Assembly (NCBI GenBank): GCA_905221605.1
Contig: CAJNDS010002079.1
Coordinates: 900,001-964,000, forward strand
Source of the DNA: Symbiodinium natans
Lineage: Eukaryota; Sar; Dinophyceae; Suessiales; Symbiodiniaceae
DNA length: 64,000 nt
Direction: 5' to 3'
A model generated the notes under the pieces. The model made no database searches. It was not told where the DNA came from and saw nothing but the letters and a program-made list of their open reading frames with translations. Positions 48,682 to 58,319 of the stretch are shown here, in pieces; position 1 is the first letter of the stretch; every line of letters starts with the position of its first letter. The position numbers and the translations under genes were made by a program.

Positions 48682-48864
48682 AACCCAAACTGCCAAAAAC
48701 ACAACCCCGAGAAACTTGAGAATCCATCACCCTCCCACAAAAAAAAAGAGGTAGAAGAAACGCTGGCCCAAAACAACGCTAAGCCCCCAAACCCAGAAGC
48801 CCTGCAAACCCTAGAAGCCTCCAATCCAAACCAAGCTTCTCACAATCGACCTTCTGTTGTTTGA
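48682..48864 (+). CDS. Doubtful terminal exon after poly-C
   Basis: Follows a C run and CAG; 60 codons (KHNPEKLENPSPSHKKKEVE) to TGA. Pro/Asn-rich parts may derive from degenerate CCCTAAA text. Confidence 0.3.
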   Translation, partial: NPNCQKHNPEKLENPSPSHKKKEVEETLAQNNAKPPNPEALQTLEASNPNQASHNRPSVV

Positions 48865-48908
48865 CCCTAACACCAACCCTGAACCCTTCACCCTAAAACC
48901 CTAACAAC

Positions 48909-48909
48909 C

Positions 48910-48942
<33 letters not shown>

Positions 48943-49060
48943 TCCCAAGCCCTCACCCTAAGCTTGCCCTAAACCCTAAACCCTAAACCCTAAACCCTAA
49001 ACCCTAAACCCTAAACCCTAAACCCTAAACCCTAAACCCTAAACCCTAAACCCTAAACCC
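48909..49060 (+). repeat. Poly-C (about 30) then (CCCTAAA)n array
   Basis: One of the longest C homopolymers in the window, followed after a short gap by 13 telomere units. Confidence 0.97.
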
Positions 49061-49067
49061 CGTAAAC

Positions 49068-49163
49068 CCTCTCCTGGATCTTGAACTGTAGCTCCCAACT
49101 CCGAAGGTAAATCCCAGCAGTGCAGAGCACAATGGACAGGCACACAAAGGCCACCAAGGTCAC
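49068..49163 (-). CDS. M2 exon encoding a transmembrane segment
   Basis: Acceptor CTAAACCTAG, donor AGG/GTTTACGGGG; 32 codons in phase 0/0. VTLVAFVCLSIVLCTAGIYL is a typical membrane-spanning helix followed by RSWELQFKIQE. Phase fits 47,003. Confidence 0.65.
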
Positions 49164-49166
49164 CTA

Positions 49167-49250
49167 GGTTTAGGGTTTAGGGTTTAGGGTTTAGGGTTTA
49201 GGGTTTAGGGTTTAGGGTTTAGGGTTTAGGGTTTAGGGTTTAGGGTTTGG
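49167..49250 (+). repeat. TTTAGGG array
   Basis: Twelve units starting right at the exon acceptor. Confidence 0.97.
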
Positions 49251-49721
49251 CGTTTGGGGTTTGGGGTTAGGGCTTAGGGTTTAGGGTGTAGGGTTCAGGG
49301 TATCCTGGGTTTGCTCAGGGTTTAGGGCCTGCTGCTGTATGAACTTGCCATGTCTCACTGTCTAAAGGCTCTTCCTAAACCCTAAACCCTAAACCCTAAA
49401 CCCTAATCCCTAAACCCTAACCCCTAAACCCTGGGCCAGGGCCTATGGCCCTCACTTTCACGGTTTCGTCTTAATGTGGGGTTCCCATCTTAAGGGTACC
49501 GTACTAAACAGGGGACCCCGTTTGGTCCCTAAACCCTCAACCCTAAACCCTCAACCCTAAGGCCCTCAACCCTAAACCCTAAACCCTAAACCCTAACCCC
49601 TAAACCCTAAACCCTAAACCCTGAAACCTTAACTTTTTGAGCCCAGGAGCGGCTTTGAGGATGGTCGCATTCCGCTGGATTGCGCGGGCCGCCCCAGGCC
49701 AGGCGAGTCCTCTAAGGTCCC

Positions 49722-49893
49722 CTTTTATAGGGTCCTTAAGGGAGGGTTTAGGGTTTAGGGTGTTTTTCATGCGATGACTCCCTTTCTGTTTTAGGGTTTA
49801 GGGTTTAGGGTTTTTGGTTTAGGGTTTAGGTTAACTCAAGGTTCCCTAATACTCCCTACTACTGCATGGACCCGCCTCCCTTAAGATCCCCCT
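49722..49893 (+). mobile_element. Inverted-repeat element split by TTTAGGG arrays
   Basis: tatagggtccttaagggaggg at left, cctcccttaagatccccctt at right; two short arrays in the middle. Confidence 0.6.
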
Positions 49894-50099
49894 TTCCGCG
49901 TGGGGGAACACGGAGCGGTATATAGAAGCCTATTATAAGCAAGAAGGGTAGGGTTTAGGCTTAGGGTTTGGGGTTTAAGGTTTAGGGTTCAGGGTTGAGG
50001 GCTTAGGGTTCATTCACTGCAATACACCAAACAGCACGGTAAAATACGATAAGATACTATAGAACAATGTACCATGATATGCTATAAGCTACGGAGGCT

Positions 50100-50278
50100 C
50101 AGAGCTTGGAACCTTCTTAATGAGGTAGTTACATGGTCCCTTAAACGGGCACCCCTTGTATACCCCCGTATCTACCCTAGACACCTTTGAAGGAGGTAGG
50201 GGACCATAGTAAGTGGAGTGGAGGTTAAACAGTACAGATAGAATTGGTTCATAAGTACCATGAAACTCCAAGAAGAAA
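50100..50278 (+). mobile_element. TACTTGGAGG-family element, diverged
   Basis: Right end cataagtaccatgaaactccaag matches the family at 22,954; left end is less clear (ggcaccccttgtatacccc inside). Confidence 0.55.
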
Positions 50279-50317
50279 GTACGCTCAGAGTAACCTGGCT
50301 GAGAGAGGGTGTCCTAC

Positions 50318-50391
50318 GGTTTCGTCGTCGCTTGGCGCTGCTGCGGCCGGCATGCGCGCTGCTGGAGGCAGAATGCATTTGGCGACGTGTG
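50318..50391 (-). CDS. M2 exon (candidate), frame unclear
   Basis: Strong acceptor CTGCTGCCTTTGCAG, donor ACC/GTAGGA. Frames VAKCILPPAARMPAAAAPSD or MHSASSSAHAGRSSAKRRRN are both open; the second suits the phase left by 53,735. Confidence 0.45.
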
Positions 50392-50399
50392 CTGCAAAG

Positions 50400-52035
50400 G
50401 CAGCAGGGTCAAGGAATTCGGGCTTAAGGCTTAGGGCTTAAGGCGTAGGGCTTAGGGCTCAGGGCTTAGGGCTTAGGGTTTAGAGTGGTTTGCCGCAGTA
50501 GTTGCGTTTGGTTTGTGACTGGGGTTGCGAGTTCAGGGCTCAGGGTTTAGGGCTTCAGGCTTTTGAGATTTGCGGGTTTCTGAAAATAGGGACCCCTAAC
50601 ATAGACACCCCAATAGGGTACCCCCTGATTTCGTAAAGTATCCTTCGGGTTTGGTGTCATGGGTTGTCGTTAACCGTTGCTTGCTGGTGGATGGGACTCG
50701 TTCTTGACATGGAAAGGATCTTGGAATGACTGAAATCACTCTCGTACGGCTGGAGCCTGTGGCTGCAGGATTCTAAACCCTAAACCCTAAACCCTAAACC
50801 CTAAACCCTAAACCCTCAACCCTCAACCCTAAACCCTAAACCCTAAACCCTAAACCTAAACCCTAAACCCCCGAAATCCCTAAACGAACCCTGGAAACTT
50901 AGAGGCTATGCGTTGAGGGGTTCGTACCGAACGGCGGCCCTCAGAATCCCTGGAGAAGAGTAAACCTATGCCAGGATCACCTGAAGGTTACTCCAGGCCC
51001 TAAACCCTATTAACCCTAAACCTTATAACCCTAAACCCTATAACCCGAAACCCAAAACCCTAAACCCCAAACCCTAAACCCCAAACCCTAGACGCGAAAC
51101 CAAATATGCCCACAGGGCCACGAAGTAGACCCCACGTGGCAGGTCAGGTACAGGGATGAGGACAATGGCTCGCAAAGCCTGCCCTGGCTACTAATAATTG
51201 TAGGGTCTCGGGTGAGGGTTATAGGGTTTAGGGTTTAGGGTTATCGGGTTTAGGGTTGTCGGGTTTGGGGTTGTCGGGTTTTAGGGTACAGAGTTTAAGG
51301 GGTTTGTGGGAAGAGCTTCTTGTTACCCTAAACCCTGAGATCGAGACCCTAAATCTTTCAAAAGAACCTTGCAAACCCCCTACGAACCCTAAACCCTAAA
51401 CCCTAAACCCGAAACCCGAAACCCGAAACCCTAAACCCTAAACCCTAAACCCCCAAAAACATGAACCCTCGAATCGCCCCTCAGCCCTGAAAAAAAAGGA
51501 GCCGGGAGTCGGACCTTGAAAAGTAATTCCCATTAAGCCCCCCTCAACCCCAAACCCCGAACCCTAAATCCCAACCCCCCCCCCCCGCCCCCCAAAAAGA
51601 GTAATAATACTAGCCATAACAAAAAAGAGAAAAAGAAGAAGAAGAAGAAGCAGAAGAAGAATGATGCAGGCACATGCTTTCCCCCCTGCATATGGGGTCG
51701 GACGAGGGCTTTGAGTCTGCACCCCTAGCAATAGAGTTCCGTGTTTGGGGTTTAAGGCTTAGTGCAACCCTACATGTGAGCAAAATCTGAATATACAGAA
51801 GCGGCTGAGGGTTTATAAGTATAAATGGCTTAGAAGATTCTCAGGGTCGTAGGCGGCTTTGTAAGGTGTGTCGGGTGTATAGGGTCGGGCATTGGAAGTT
51901 CATGTCGGGGGACGTCGCGTAGGCTGTCGAAGTTTGTCGACCTCTGAAGTTCTCACTGCGACGAACTAGGCCATTGGCCCAAGTGCCCGCACAGATGCAC
52001 AACCCTGCTCCTAAAAAGGCCCGAGGTTGCTAAAG
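50400..52035. other. Arrays and degenerate repeats, no firm gene
   Basis: Telomeric arrays at 50,772-50,880, 51,000-51,095, 51,225-51,290 and 51,385-51,450; a poly-C near 51,577 and a GAA-rich run near 51,635. Unique stretches (50,640-50,770; 51,840-52,020) show no convincing exon. Confidence 0.5.
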
Positions 52036-52212
52036 GCTCCCAGCAGTTCCTTGAGGACCAAATTGAACCCTAGTAGTCTAGGGTACATAACCCCAATTTT
52101 AGGGTTTATGGGCTTATGGTTCATATGACTTATAATCGGAATTAGAGTAGTATAGGGTCTTCATGGCCCCCAATATTAGGGTTCACCTTGGTCCGTGAGG
52201 TTCATGGTGGAA
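52036..52212 (+). mobile_element. Inverted-repeat element (ggttccttgaggaccaaa family)
   Basis: ttccttgaggaccaaattgaacc at left and ggttcaccttggtccgtgagg at right; inner gtagtctagggtac / gagtagtatagggt. Same family as 22,183. Confidence 0.7.
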
Positions 52213-52213
52213 G

Positions 52214-52405
52214 CCAAGGCACGGCCTGCGGCCAAGCCAACAAAATTCAACGGACGGCCGTTGCCTCCGGCAGAGACGGCACGGTCTGGCAGCTGCCGTT
52301 CGGCAGTGCAGCTGGCAAAGTGTTTACCCTAAACCCTAAACCCTAAACCCTAAACCCTAAACCCTAAACTGTTTACAGACTCCTACCGACGACTGGAGGA
52401 TGAAG
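52214..52405 (+). CDS. Exon interrupted by a telomeric array
   Basis: From GGTGGAAG the frame reads QGTACGQANKIQRTAVASG and RDGTVWQLPFGSAAGK. SGRDGTVWQL resembles a WD40-type strand but one copy is not enough to name it. A (CCTAAAC)6 block at 52,328-52,369 lies between two TGTTTAC copies. Removing the block and one copy continues the frame as VFTDSYRRLEDE to G/GTGTGT. GT-AG splicing of 52,320-52,378 is the alternative and gives TPTDDWRMK. Confidence 0.65.
52320..52378 (+). other. Telomere-repeat insertion / intron candidate
   Basis: The 59 bp GTGTTTACCC ... GTTTACAG have GT-AG ends and hold only telomeric units between 7-bp direct repeats TGTTTAC (52,321-52,327; 52,370-52,376). Confidence 0.75.
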
Positions 52406-53734
52406 GTGTGTTCAGGGCTTTAGGGGTTTTGGGGGTATCACATAGGGTCTTCGGAGTTTGGGGGTATAGGGCTTCAGGCCACCAAACCCGAAAAATCAGC
52501 TCTAGACGTCATTAAACCCTAAACCCTAAACCCCAAACCCTAAACCCCAAACTCAAGGCCGCAAACGTTCAAAGGGGGAAGAGGCGCCCAGGTCCACTGC
52601 TTGGGCCGCTTGTTATATAGCTGCGGCTTGGGGTTTAGGGTATAGGAAGATTCCTTTTTTTATCGCCCCTATATACCCTATACAGAATAGTATGGGCCCA
52701 TACTTCGGGTCCGTTTAAACCAGGGCATGCTAAAAACCCATGGCTCCAACCGTAGACTGCTGGTGCATGTGCTATGCTATGGCTTACAGCGGTTTAGGGT
52801 TCAAAACTCTAAACCCCTAAACCCGTAAACCCTAAACCCTAAACCCTAAGCAGGGTTTAGGGCTGTAGGTTTGTTTCCCAGTTCAAATCAGGGCCAGAGG
52901 GATTACCAGGATGCCTAGCTAGTCCCTTACAGGTTTCTATGGCACTTGATCAAAGTACCTAAACCCTAAACCCTAACCCTAAACCCTAGCCCTAAACCTT
53001 AAACCCTAAACCCTAAAACCGAAAACCCTAAACCCTAAACCCGAAATGTCCCTAGACTTCCCTTCTAAAGCTATAGGAACCTGAGCATGTCCAAATAGGG
53101 TTTAGAGTTTAGGAATTAGGGTTTAAGAAAATTTGGATCAATCCCCCCCCCATTTTGGGGAGTATAAGGTAGTAACCAACAAGTATGGGTTCCCCAGTAG
53201 CCATACAGATATCACGATACACCGCAACTCTGTTCACATATAATACAAATCTATGCGTGTATGTATGTATGTTGCTATTGTTATTAAGATTATGAGCATT
53301 AAGAATTCTTTCTGACAAGCCATCTTTGCCATGTCGTGGATATGACTTCTGACCGACCTTGCAGAATGTACTTCGTACAGTGCGTGCTATTCACAAAACA
53401 GTTCAAAGCATCGCGCAGCACCCCCACAGTGGGGCCTCCTCCCATAAATCATAAATCATCAGCAGGTTTAACGTCCAGAGCGCAGGGCGTGTGTCCTACC
53501 CACTTTCATCAGCCCACAAATTGTTCCATGGCCAGCATTTTGAGCTTCTGGGGATTTGTTTAGGGGTGGAGGGTTTGATCAGGCCTAGGGTCGAGGACAC
53601 CCAAATGCTTGATCAAGAACCTCTTGAAGAGCACCCTAAACCTTAAACCCTTAACCCTAAACCGTAAACCCTAAACCGGAGGTTCGGGTTTCCTGAGCTT
53701 GACACCCTTCTGGAAACCCTAGACCACGGCTCAC

Positions 53735-53797
53735 TTGCCAAAGATGATGCTGGAGCTGCACGTGCGACGGCAGCCGTCGAACTCTTTGTCATCCAGC
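53735..53797 (-). CDS. M2 exon
   Basis: Acceptor AACCCTACAG, consensus donor CAA/GTGAGC; LDDKEFDGCRRTCSSSIIFG. Excellent splice sites and protein-like text; phase 2/2. Confidence 0.65.
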
Positions 53798-53907
53798 CTG
53801 TAGGGTTTAGGGTTTAGGGTTTAGGGTTTAGGGTTTAGGGTTTAGGGTTTAGTGTTTAGGGTACTCTGTGAAAGTTTTTTTTTTTTTTTGGGGGGGGGGG
53901 TTATAGG

Positions 53908-54013
53908 TTGGGATGTTCCCCCTTAGAATAACAGTCCCTAATAGGGAATATAATCCCCCTTTCATGATCCCTATTAAGGACTGCTAGTATAAGGGAGAGC
54001 ATCCCAAGCTACA
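53908..54013 (+). mobile_element. GGGATGTTCCCCC-family element
   Basis: ttgggatgttcccccttag and ctagtataagggagagcatcccaa are inverted repeats; inner cagtccctaatagg / cctattaaggactg. Confidence 0.8.
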
Positions 54014-54156
54014 GGGCATAATCTTGACCGACTTCTGAACCCCTCCCAAAAGTTTAGTTTAGCTGTGAGGCCCCCTTGTCGTAGTTTCCACAAAAACCAA
54101 GAAAAAGGTTAAAGTCCCAAGAGCCAGCCAGAAGAAAGCCAAGCAATAGCCCCTCC

Positions 54157-54283
54157 TAGTAACCATCGAACCCTCGAAAAAAGAAGTTACCCTAAACCCT
54201 AAACCCTAAACCCTCAACCCCCTTATTGTTGGGTTAAGAAGCACCCTGAACCTCCGAGTAGTAACCATCGAACCCTCGAAGAA
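54157..54283 (+). repeat. Direct repeat flanking a telomeric array
   Basis: tagtaaccatcgaaccctcg occurs at 54,157 and 54,259 and continues gaa. Between the copies are a (CCCTAAA)4 array and a fragment of the TACTTGGAGG family (cctgaacctccgagta). Confidence 0.8.
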
Positions 54284-54290
54284 AAAAGTC

Positions 54291-54408
54291 TAGACCCGGG
54301 AGTAACCTAGGAATAAAAAGGGTACCCTGTTTGGTTTTAAGGGGATTACTGTATAAGGGAACCACAACACTAAAAGAAGGAAAACAAGGCCTACTCCCGG
54401 TCCTAGTT
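54291..54408 (+). mobile_element. ACCCGGGAGTAACC-family element
   Basis: tagacccgggagtaacctag at left, ggcctactcccggtcctag at right. The right half recurs at 54,468-54,499 beyond an array, ending CCCAG at an exon. Confidence 0.75.
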
Positions 54409-54499
54409 GCCCTAAACAACCCTAAACCCTAAACCCTAAACCCTAAACCCTAAACCCTAAACCCCAGAAAAAGGAAAAAGGGCCTACTCCCGGTCCCAG

Positions 54500-54596
54500 A
54501 AGTGCCTCCGAAGTGTTGCCGTGGACGCAGACTTCGGCATGCGCGTGGCCTCGCGAATGCCTGGGGGGCTTTCTTGTGGTTTAAAGCATTCTTCTT
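54500..54596 (+). CDS. Candidate exon directly after an element end
   Basis: The element right end (CGGTCCCAG) is the acceptor; reads KCLRSVAVDADFGMRVASRM, donor T/GTAGCC. Confidence 0.45.
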
Positions 54597-54859
54597 GTAG
54601 CCCTAAACCCTAAACCCTAAACCCGAAACCCTACACCCGAAACCCTAAACCCTGAACCCTGAAACCCCAAACCCTAAACCCCAACCCGATGTTCATATGG
54701 GCTTCAGCGCCATTCAGGGCTTAGGCTTTGGGGATTTGGGCTGAGGGTTATAGGGTTTACGTCAGCCAGCGACGGCTAAGATCAAGAAAGCAGCCGGGTG
54801 CACGCAGTACGAATCGCAGCTTCCATGAAGGCGAAGGGAGCCTCACCCCTTGTAACCCT

Positions 54860-54937
54860 ATAAACCCTAAACCCTAAACCCTAAACCCTAAACCCTAAAC
54901 CCTAAACCCTAAACCCTAAACCCTAAACCCTAAACCT
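54860..54937 (+). repeat. Telomere-type (CCCTAAA)n array
   Basis: Eleven units. Confidence 0.97.
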
Positions 54938-54969
54938 CAGTGATGTAGTGGCTCCGGTCTCCCCTCAAC

Positions 54970-55053
54970 GGGAATCTGCCGCAGTGACAAGATCTGGCGC
55001 CCCACCTTCGTGTCCCCGGAAATGAGGGCAGCAATCGACGTGAGGGCGGGCTT
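54970..55053 (-). CDS. M2 exon
   Basis: Acceptor CCCTAAAG provided by the array; KPALTSIAALISGDTKVGRQ then ILSLRQIP/GTTGAG. Phase 0/0; the frame stays open further to a TGA near 54,938. Confidence 0.55.
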
Positions 55054-55239
55054 CTTTAGGGTTTAGGGTTTAGGGTTTAGGGTTTAGGGTTGAGAGTTTC
55101 GAGGGTTCGATGATTAGTTTTTTTTTTTTTTTTCTTGGGGGGGCTGGGGGGTTTTCGAGGTTTAGGGTTCGCGGGTTTGGGCAGGTTTCAGGTTTTCAGG
55201 GATATGAATCCAGCCTTTAGGGCTTTTGGCACTGGGATG

Positions 55240-55500
55240 GGGGGTCTAGGGTTTAGGGTTTTGAGCTGAGGGTCTAGTCTTTAGGGTTTAGGGTCTAGGG
55301 TCTAGGGTCTAGGGTCTAGGGTTTAGGGTTTAGGGTTTAGGGCTGAGGGTCTAGTCTTTAGGGTTTAGGGTTTAGGGTTTAGGATTTAGGGTTTAGGGTT
55401 AGGGTTTAGGGTCTAGGGTCTAGGGTCTAGGGTCTAGGGATCTAGGGATCTAGGGTCTAGGGTTTAGGGTTTAGGGTTTAGGGATTAGGGGAATTGTGGG
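55240..55500 (+). repeat. TTTAGGG and GGGTCTA arrays
   Basis: Two blocks of GGGTCTA (about 55,285-55,320 and 55,410-55,465) within TTTAGGG; ggctgagggtctagtctt is duplicated at 55,263 and 55,340. Confidence 0.95.
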
Positions 55501-55527
55501 AACGAGGGCTTAGGGGTCGCATGCCTC

Positions 55528-55802
55528 CCAAACAGGAATGGGAATGTCTCCTCTTGGCTGATTTGTGACCCCTCCTAAAGCTGTTTTGTTTAGGCTCATT
55601 ATTGTGTTTTCTACAAAAACCCCAAAATGGCAATGTCTCCTCTTTGGCTGACTTCTGACCCCTCCTAAGACCGTTTTGCTACTAGGCTCCTTATTGCATT
55701 TCCTACAAAAAACCCGAAGGTTAACGTTTTGTAAAACATGACCCCTCCTAAACTATTTTGTTTAGGCTCCTTATTGTATTTCCTACAAAAGCCCAGAAGG
55801 TG
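55528..55802 (+). repeat. Threefold tandem repeat, ~105 bp unit
   Basis: Three copies of gacccctcctaaa(g)... gttttgtttaggctccttattg... tttcctacaaaa with divergence; first two also share aatgtctcctctttggctga. Confidence 0.9.
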
Positions 55803-55805
55803 AAA

Positions 55806-55915
55806 GGGTTTAGGGTTTCGGGTTTAGGGTTTAGGGTTTAGGTTTAGGGTTTAGGGTTTAGGGTTTAGGGTTTAGGGTTTAGGGCTTAGGGTTTAGGGTT
55901 TAGGGTTTAGGGGTT
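55806..55915 (+). repeat. TTTAGGG array
   Basis: About 15 units. Confidence 0.95.
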
Positions 55916-55923
55916 AGGGCCAG

Positions 55924-55968
55924 CCCGAAGAAAGCCAAGTCCTTGCTTCACCGAACGAAGCGCCCATT
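55924..55968 (+). CDS. Candidate short exon
   Basis: Acceptor TAGGGCCAG, donor ATT/GTAAAC; PEESQVLASPNEAPI. An 8-bp micro-exon-like GGGCCCAG with GTAAGG donor follows at 56,006. Confidence 0.4.
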
Positions 55969-56163
55969 GTAAACTGACGGTTGAACCCATCAAACCTGTA
56001 CACAGGGGCCCAGGTAAGGTATAGGGTGCCTTACCCTGAACCCTAAACCCTAAACCCTAAACCCTAGACCCCCCCATAATCAAAGATCCTAAACTTTCAG
56101 CCCCCCAAAACAAAGAAAAAATCTACAGCCTAAACCCTATGCCCCAGAACCCGAATGCCTAAC

Positions 56164-56243
56164 TCCGCAATAGCTTTCCCAAAAAGGCCGTGCCCACAAA
56201 GGCTGCGACGGGAACAGTCGAGCCTTGCAGGAGCATTCACAAC
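56164..56243 (-). CDS. M2 exon, frame unclear
   Basis: Acceptor GGATCCCAG, donor GA/GTTAGG. Frame VVNAPARLDCSRRSLCGHGL reads best, but the phase left by 56,496 would give CECSCKARLFPSQPLW. Confidence 0.5.
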
Positions 56244-56495
56244 CTGGGATCCGGAAGGGTTCAGGGTCTCGAATTAGGGTTTAGGGTTTAGGGCTAGGGT
56301 TTAGGGTTTATAGGGTTTAGGGTTTCGGGTTTCGGGCTTAGGGTTTAGGGTTTAGGGCGTGCCAAACCCAAGCACGCTTTGGGAGCGCGCAGTAGTCTGC
56401 AGACGTACCCACCCCAAGACCGCCCACTTACAACTCCCACGGAGTTAAAGCCTTCTTTTCTTCTTGTTACAAAGTACACATGGGTCAGCACTCAC

Positions 56496-56643
56496 GCCCT
56501 TTCGGGGACCTCCAATACAAAAACCAAACAAGTGCGTGGACAGCTTGGCCAAACAAAAACACAAGTACCACGGACACCACAAACACCCCAAACACCCCAA
56601 AACACACCAAACACCCCCAAACACAGCAAACACCCCAAACACC
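56496..56643 (-). CDS. M2 exon with hydrophobic segment
   Basis: Donor GGGC/GTGAGT is consensus. After a TTTGGGGTG-rich 5' part (FGVFGV) the frame reads VVSVVLVFLFGQAVHALVWF then LYWRSPKG, a likely membrane helix. Phase 0 in, 1 out. Confidence 0.5.
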
Positions 56644-56832
56644 CTAAGCACCCTCGACACCCTTAACCCTGAACCGTGATTCTGGACGTGCCTGAAAAAC
56701 TTGGCTGTTAAGGTTCAGCTGAGGGTTTAGGGTTTAGGGTTTAGGGTTTAGGGTTTAGGGTTTAGGGTTTAGGGTTTAGGGGGGCTGCAGACCACCGACC
56801 CCGGTTTCAGTTTGAAGTAAACCACAACCAGT

Positions 56833-57005
56833 CGGAACATTCTTACCTTATTATCCCAAAACCTACTTTTTTGTAGGTTACAAAAGAATCCTAAAAGGGC
56901 TTTTAGAGTAATAACCTACAGAAAAGTAGGTGTTTGGTTCTTAGGGTGGTATCCCCATACCCCAGCAGGTATATTCTAAAGGGAATCCAAGCGCTAGTCA
57001 TCTTC
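56833..57005 (+). mobile_element. Nested hairpin element
   Basis: aaaacctacttttttgtaggtt and aacctacagaaaagtaggtg are inverted; caaaagaatcctaaaagggc at centre. Right part aaagggaatccaagcgctag recurs at 30,310. Confidence 0.7.
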
Positions 57006-57123
57006 AAACCATGTGTCCAACTTTCTGGAGTTGACCGGGTTTAGGGTTTAGGGTTTAGGGTTTAATTAGGGTTTAGGGTTTAGGGTTTAGGGCTTAGGGT
57101 TTAGGGTTTAGGGTTTATAGGGC

Positions 57124-57201
57124 TTCCAGGAATTGGAGCCCAAAGCTGAGGCCCCGTAACCACTGATAGCCCAGAAGCTCCTTTTCGCCACGAAAGATGC
57201 C
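57124..57201 (-). CDS. M2 exon
   Basis: 26 codons, phase 0/0: GIFRGEKELLGYQWLRGLSF then GLQFLE. Acceptor GCCGATAG; donor would be GC (GAA/GCCC). Joins 56,496 in phase. Confidence 0.55.
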
Positions 57202-57574
57202 CTATCGGCCTCCCTACACGCAATTTGCCCCCTAAGACAGGGTGTAGGGTTTAGGAGCTAGGGTTTAGGGTTTAGGGTTTGCCCAGACCTCAAGAGGATC
57301 CCAAAAAATAGATCCCCTTAAGAGTTCCGAAGAATTACCCGCTAGTAGTACAGGATGGTTTAGGGTTTAGGGTTTAGAGTTTAGGGTTTAGGGGTCCCGC
57401 CTAACCCTAAGGCCCTAAGCCGATACTTGACCCAGGTCCGACAGGGTAGGCAAAAGTGGATCCGTTCGGGTTAAGAAGCCAACAAAAAGAGCCCAAAGCA
57501 ACACATAGCAAAAAAGGATTCCCAACACAACGTGGGGCCAGCGAACCCTAAACCCTAAACCCAAAACCCTAAAC

Positions 57575-57636
57575 CCCTCTTTGCGCTGCGCCGGGCGGCC
57601 GTTCGCGCCAGCAGCGGCGTGCGACCCCCCTCTGCC
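57575..57636 (-). CDS. M2 exon (candidate)
   Basis: Acceptor GCCCATCAG, donor GGG/GTTTAGGG; QRGVARRCWRERPPGAAQRG in the phase that joins 57,124. Confidence 0.4.
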
Positions 57637-57719
57637 CTGATGGGCGCATTTGGGCTGAACCCTAAACCTAAACTGGCTAAACCCTATAGACCCTAATCCC
57701 TTAACCCTGAAGTGTGGGG

Positions 57720-58100
57720 GGAGGGGTTTGCCTCAGAGCTTGTATTGTCCAGTGTCGCGAGGGCGTCTTCCCAGCTACGTATACCTAGAACAAAATGAAA
57801 CTAAGGGTTTAGGGGTTTAGGCTTTAGTATTAGGGTTTGGGGATGTCGGGCTTAGGGCTTGAGGGGTCTGGGAAAATCCTTCCTTAAGTTATCATTTTTT
57901 CGGTTAAGGGGTATGGATTTGGGGTATGCTGAAGCATTCTTCGAGTATGCCAGGCTGGCGCTTCCTTCCGAACGCATTAGGTTTAGGGTTTAGGGTTTTA
58001 GGTTTAGGGTTTAAGGGTGTTGGGTTTCGGGTAGTAGGGTTCTAGGCCTTTTTGAATTTGGGAACCCTCCCCTGGACACTCGAAACCCAATAATTCCCAA
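57720..58100. other. No gene recognised
   Basis: Unique sequence with degenerate TTTAGGG text; a short array at 57,980-58,020. Confidence 0.45.
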
Positions 58101-58104
58101 GGCC

Positions 58105-58180
58105 ATGCCAACGCTGAGCCCAGCTCCTTGCGACCTCGGTCGGGCTCGGCAGCTCTGGCACACCTGTCAGATAATGGCAT
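58105..58180 (+). CDS. Candidate exon
   Basis: Starts ATG (MPTLSPAPCDLGRARQLWHT, then CQIMA) and ends where the element at 58,181 begins (TT/GACTAC, a GA donor). Confidence 0.4.
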
Positions 58181-58310
58181 TGACTACTCATTGCTTAAGA
58201 CCCCCCCCAACAACAGTGAACAACATGTCGCTTCCTTATAAGGGTAACATAGGGATTTTGTTTTTTGTTTTGTGGGGGGGGGGGGGGGTTCTTAAGCAAA
58301 TCGTAGTTAA
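58181..58310 (+). mobile_element. Inverted-repeat element (CTACT...TTGCTTAAG family)
   Basis: gactactcattgcttaagac at left, cttaagcaaatcgtagttaag at right; poly-C and poly-G runs inside are mutually complementary. Confidence 0.65.
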
Positions 58311-58319
58311 GGGGGCTCC

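Noticed and set aside
56006-56014. 8-bp micro-exon GGGCCCAG with GTAAGG donor
   Set aside because: Splice-like context is good but 8 bp cannot be told from chance without transcripts.
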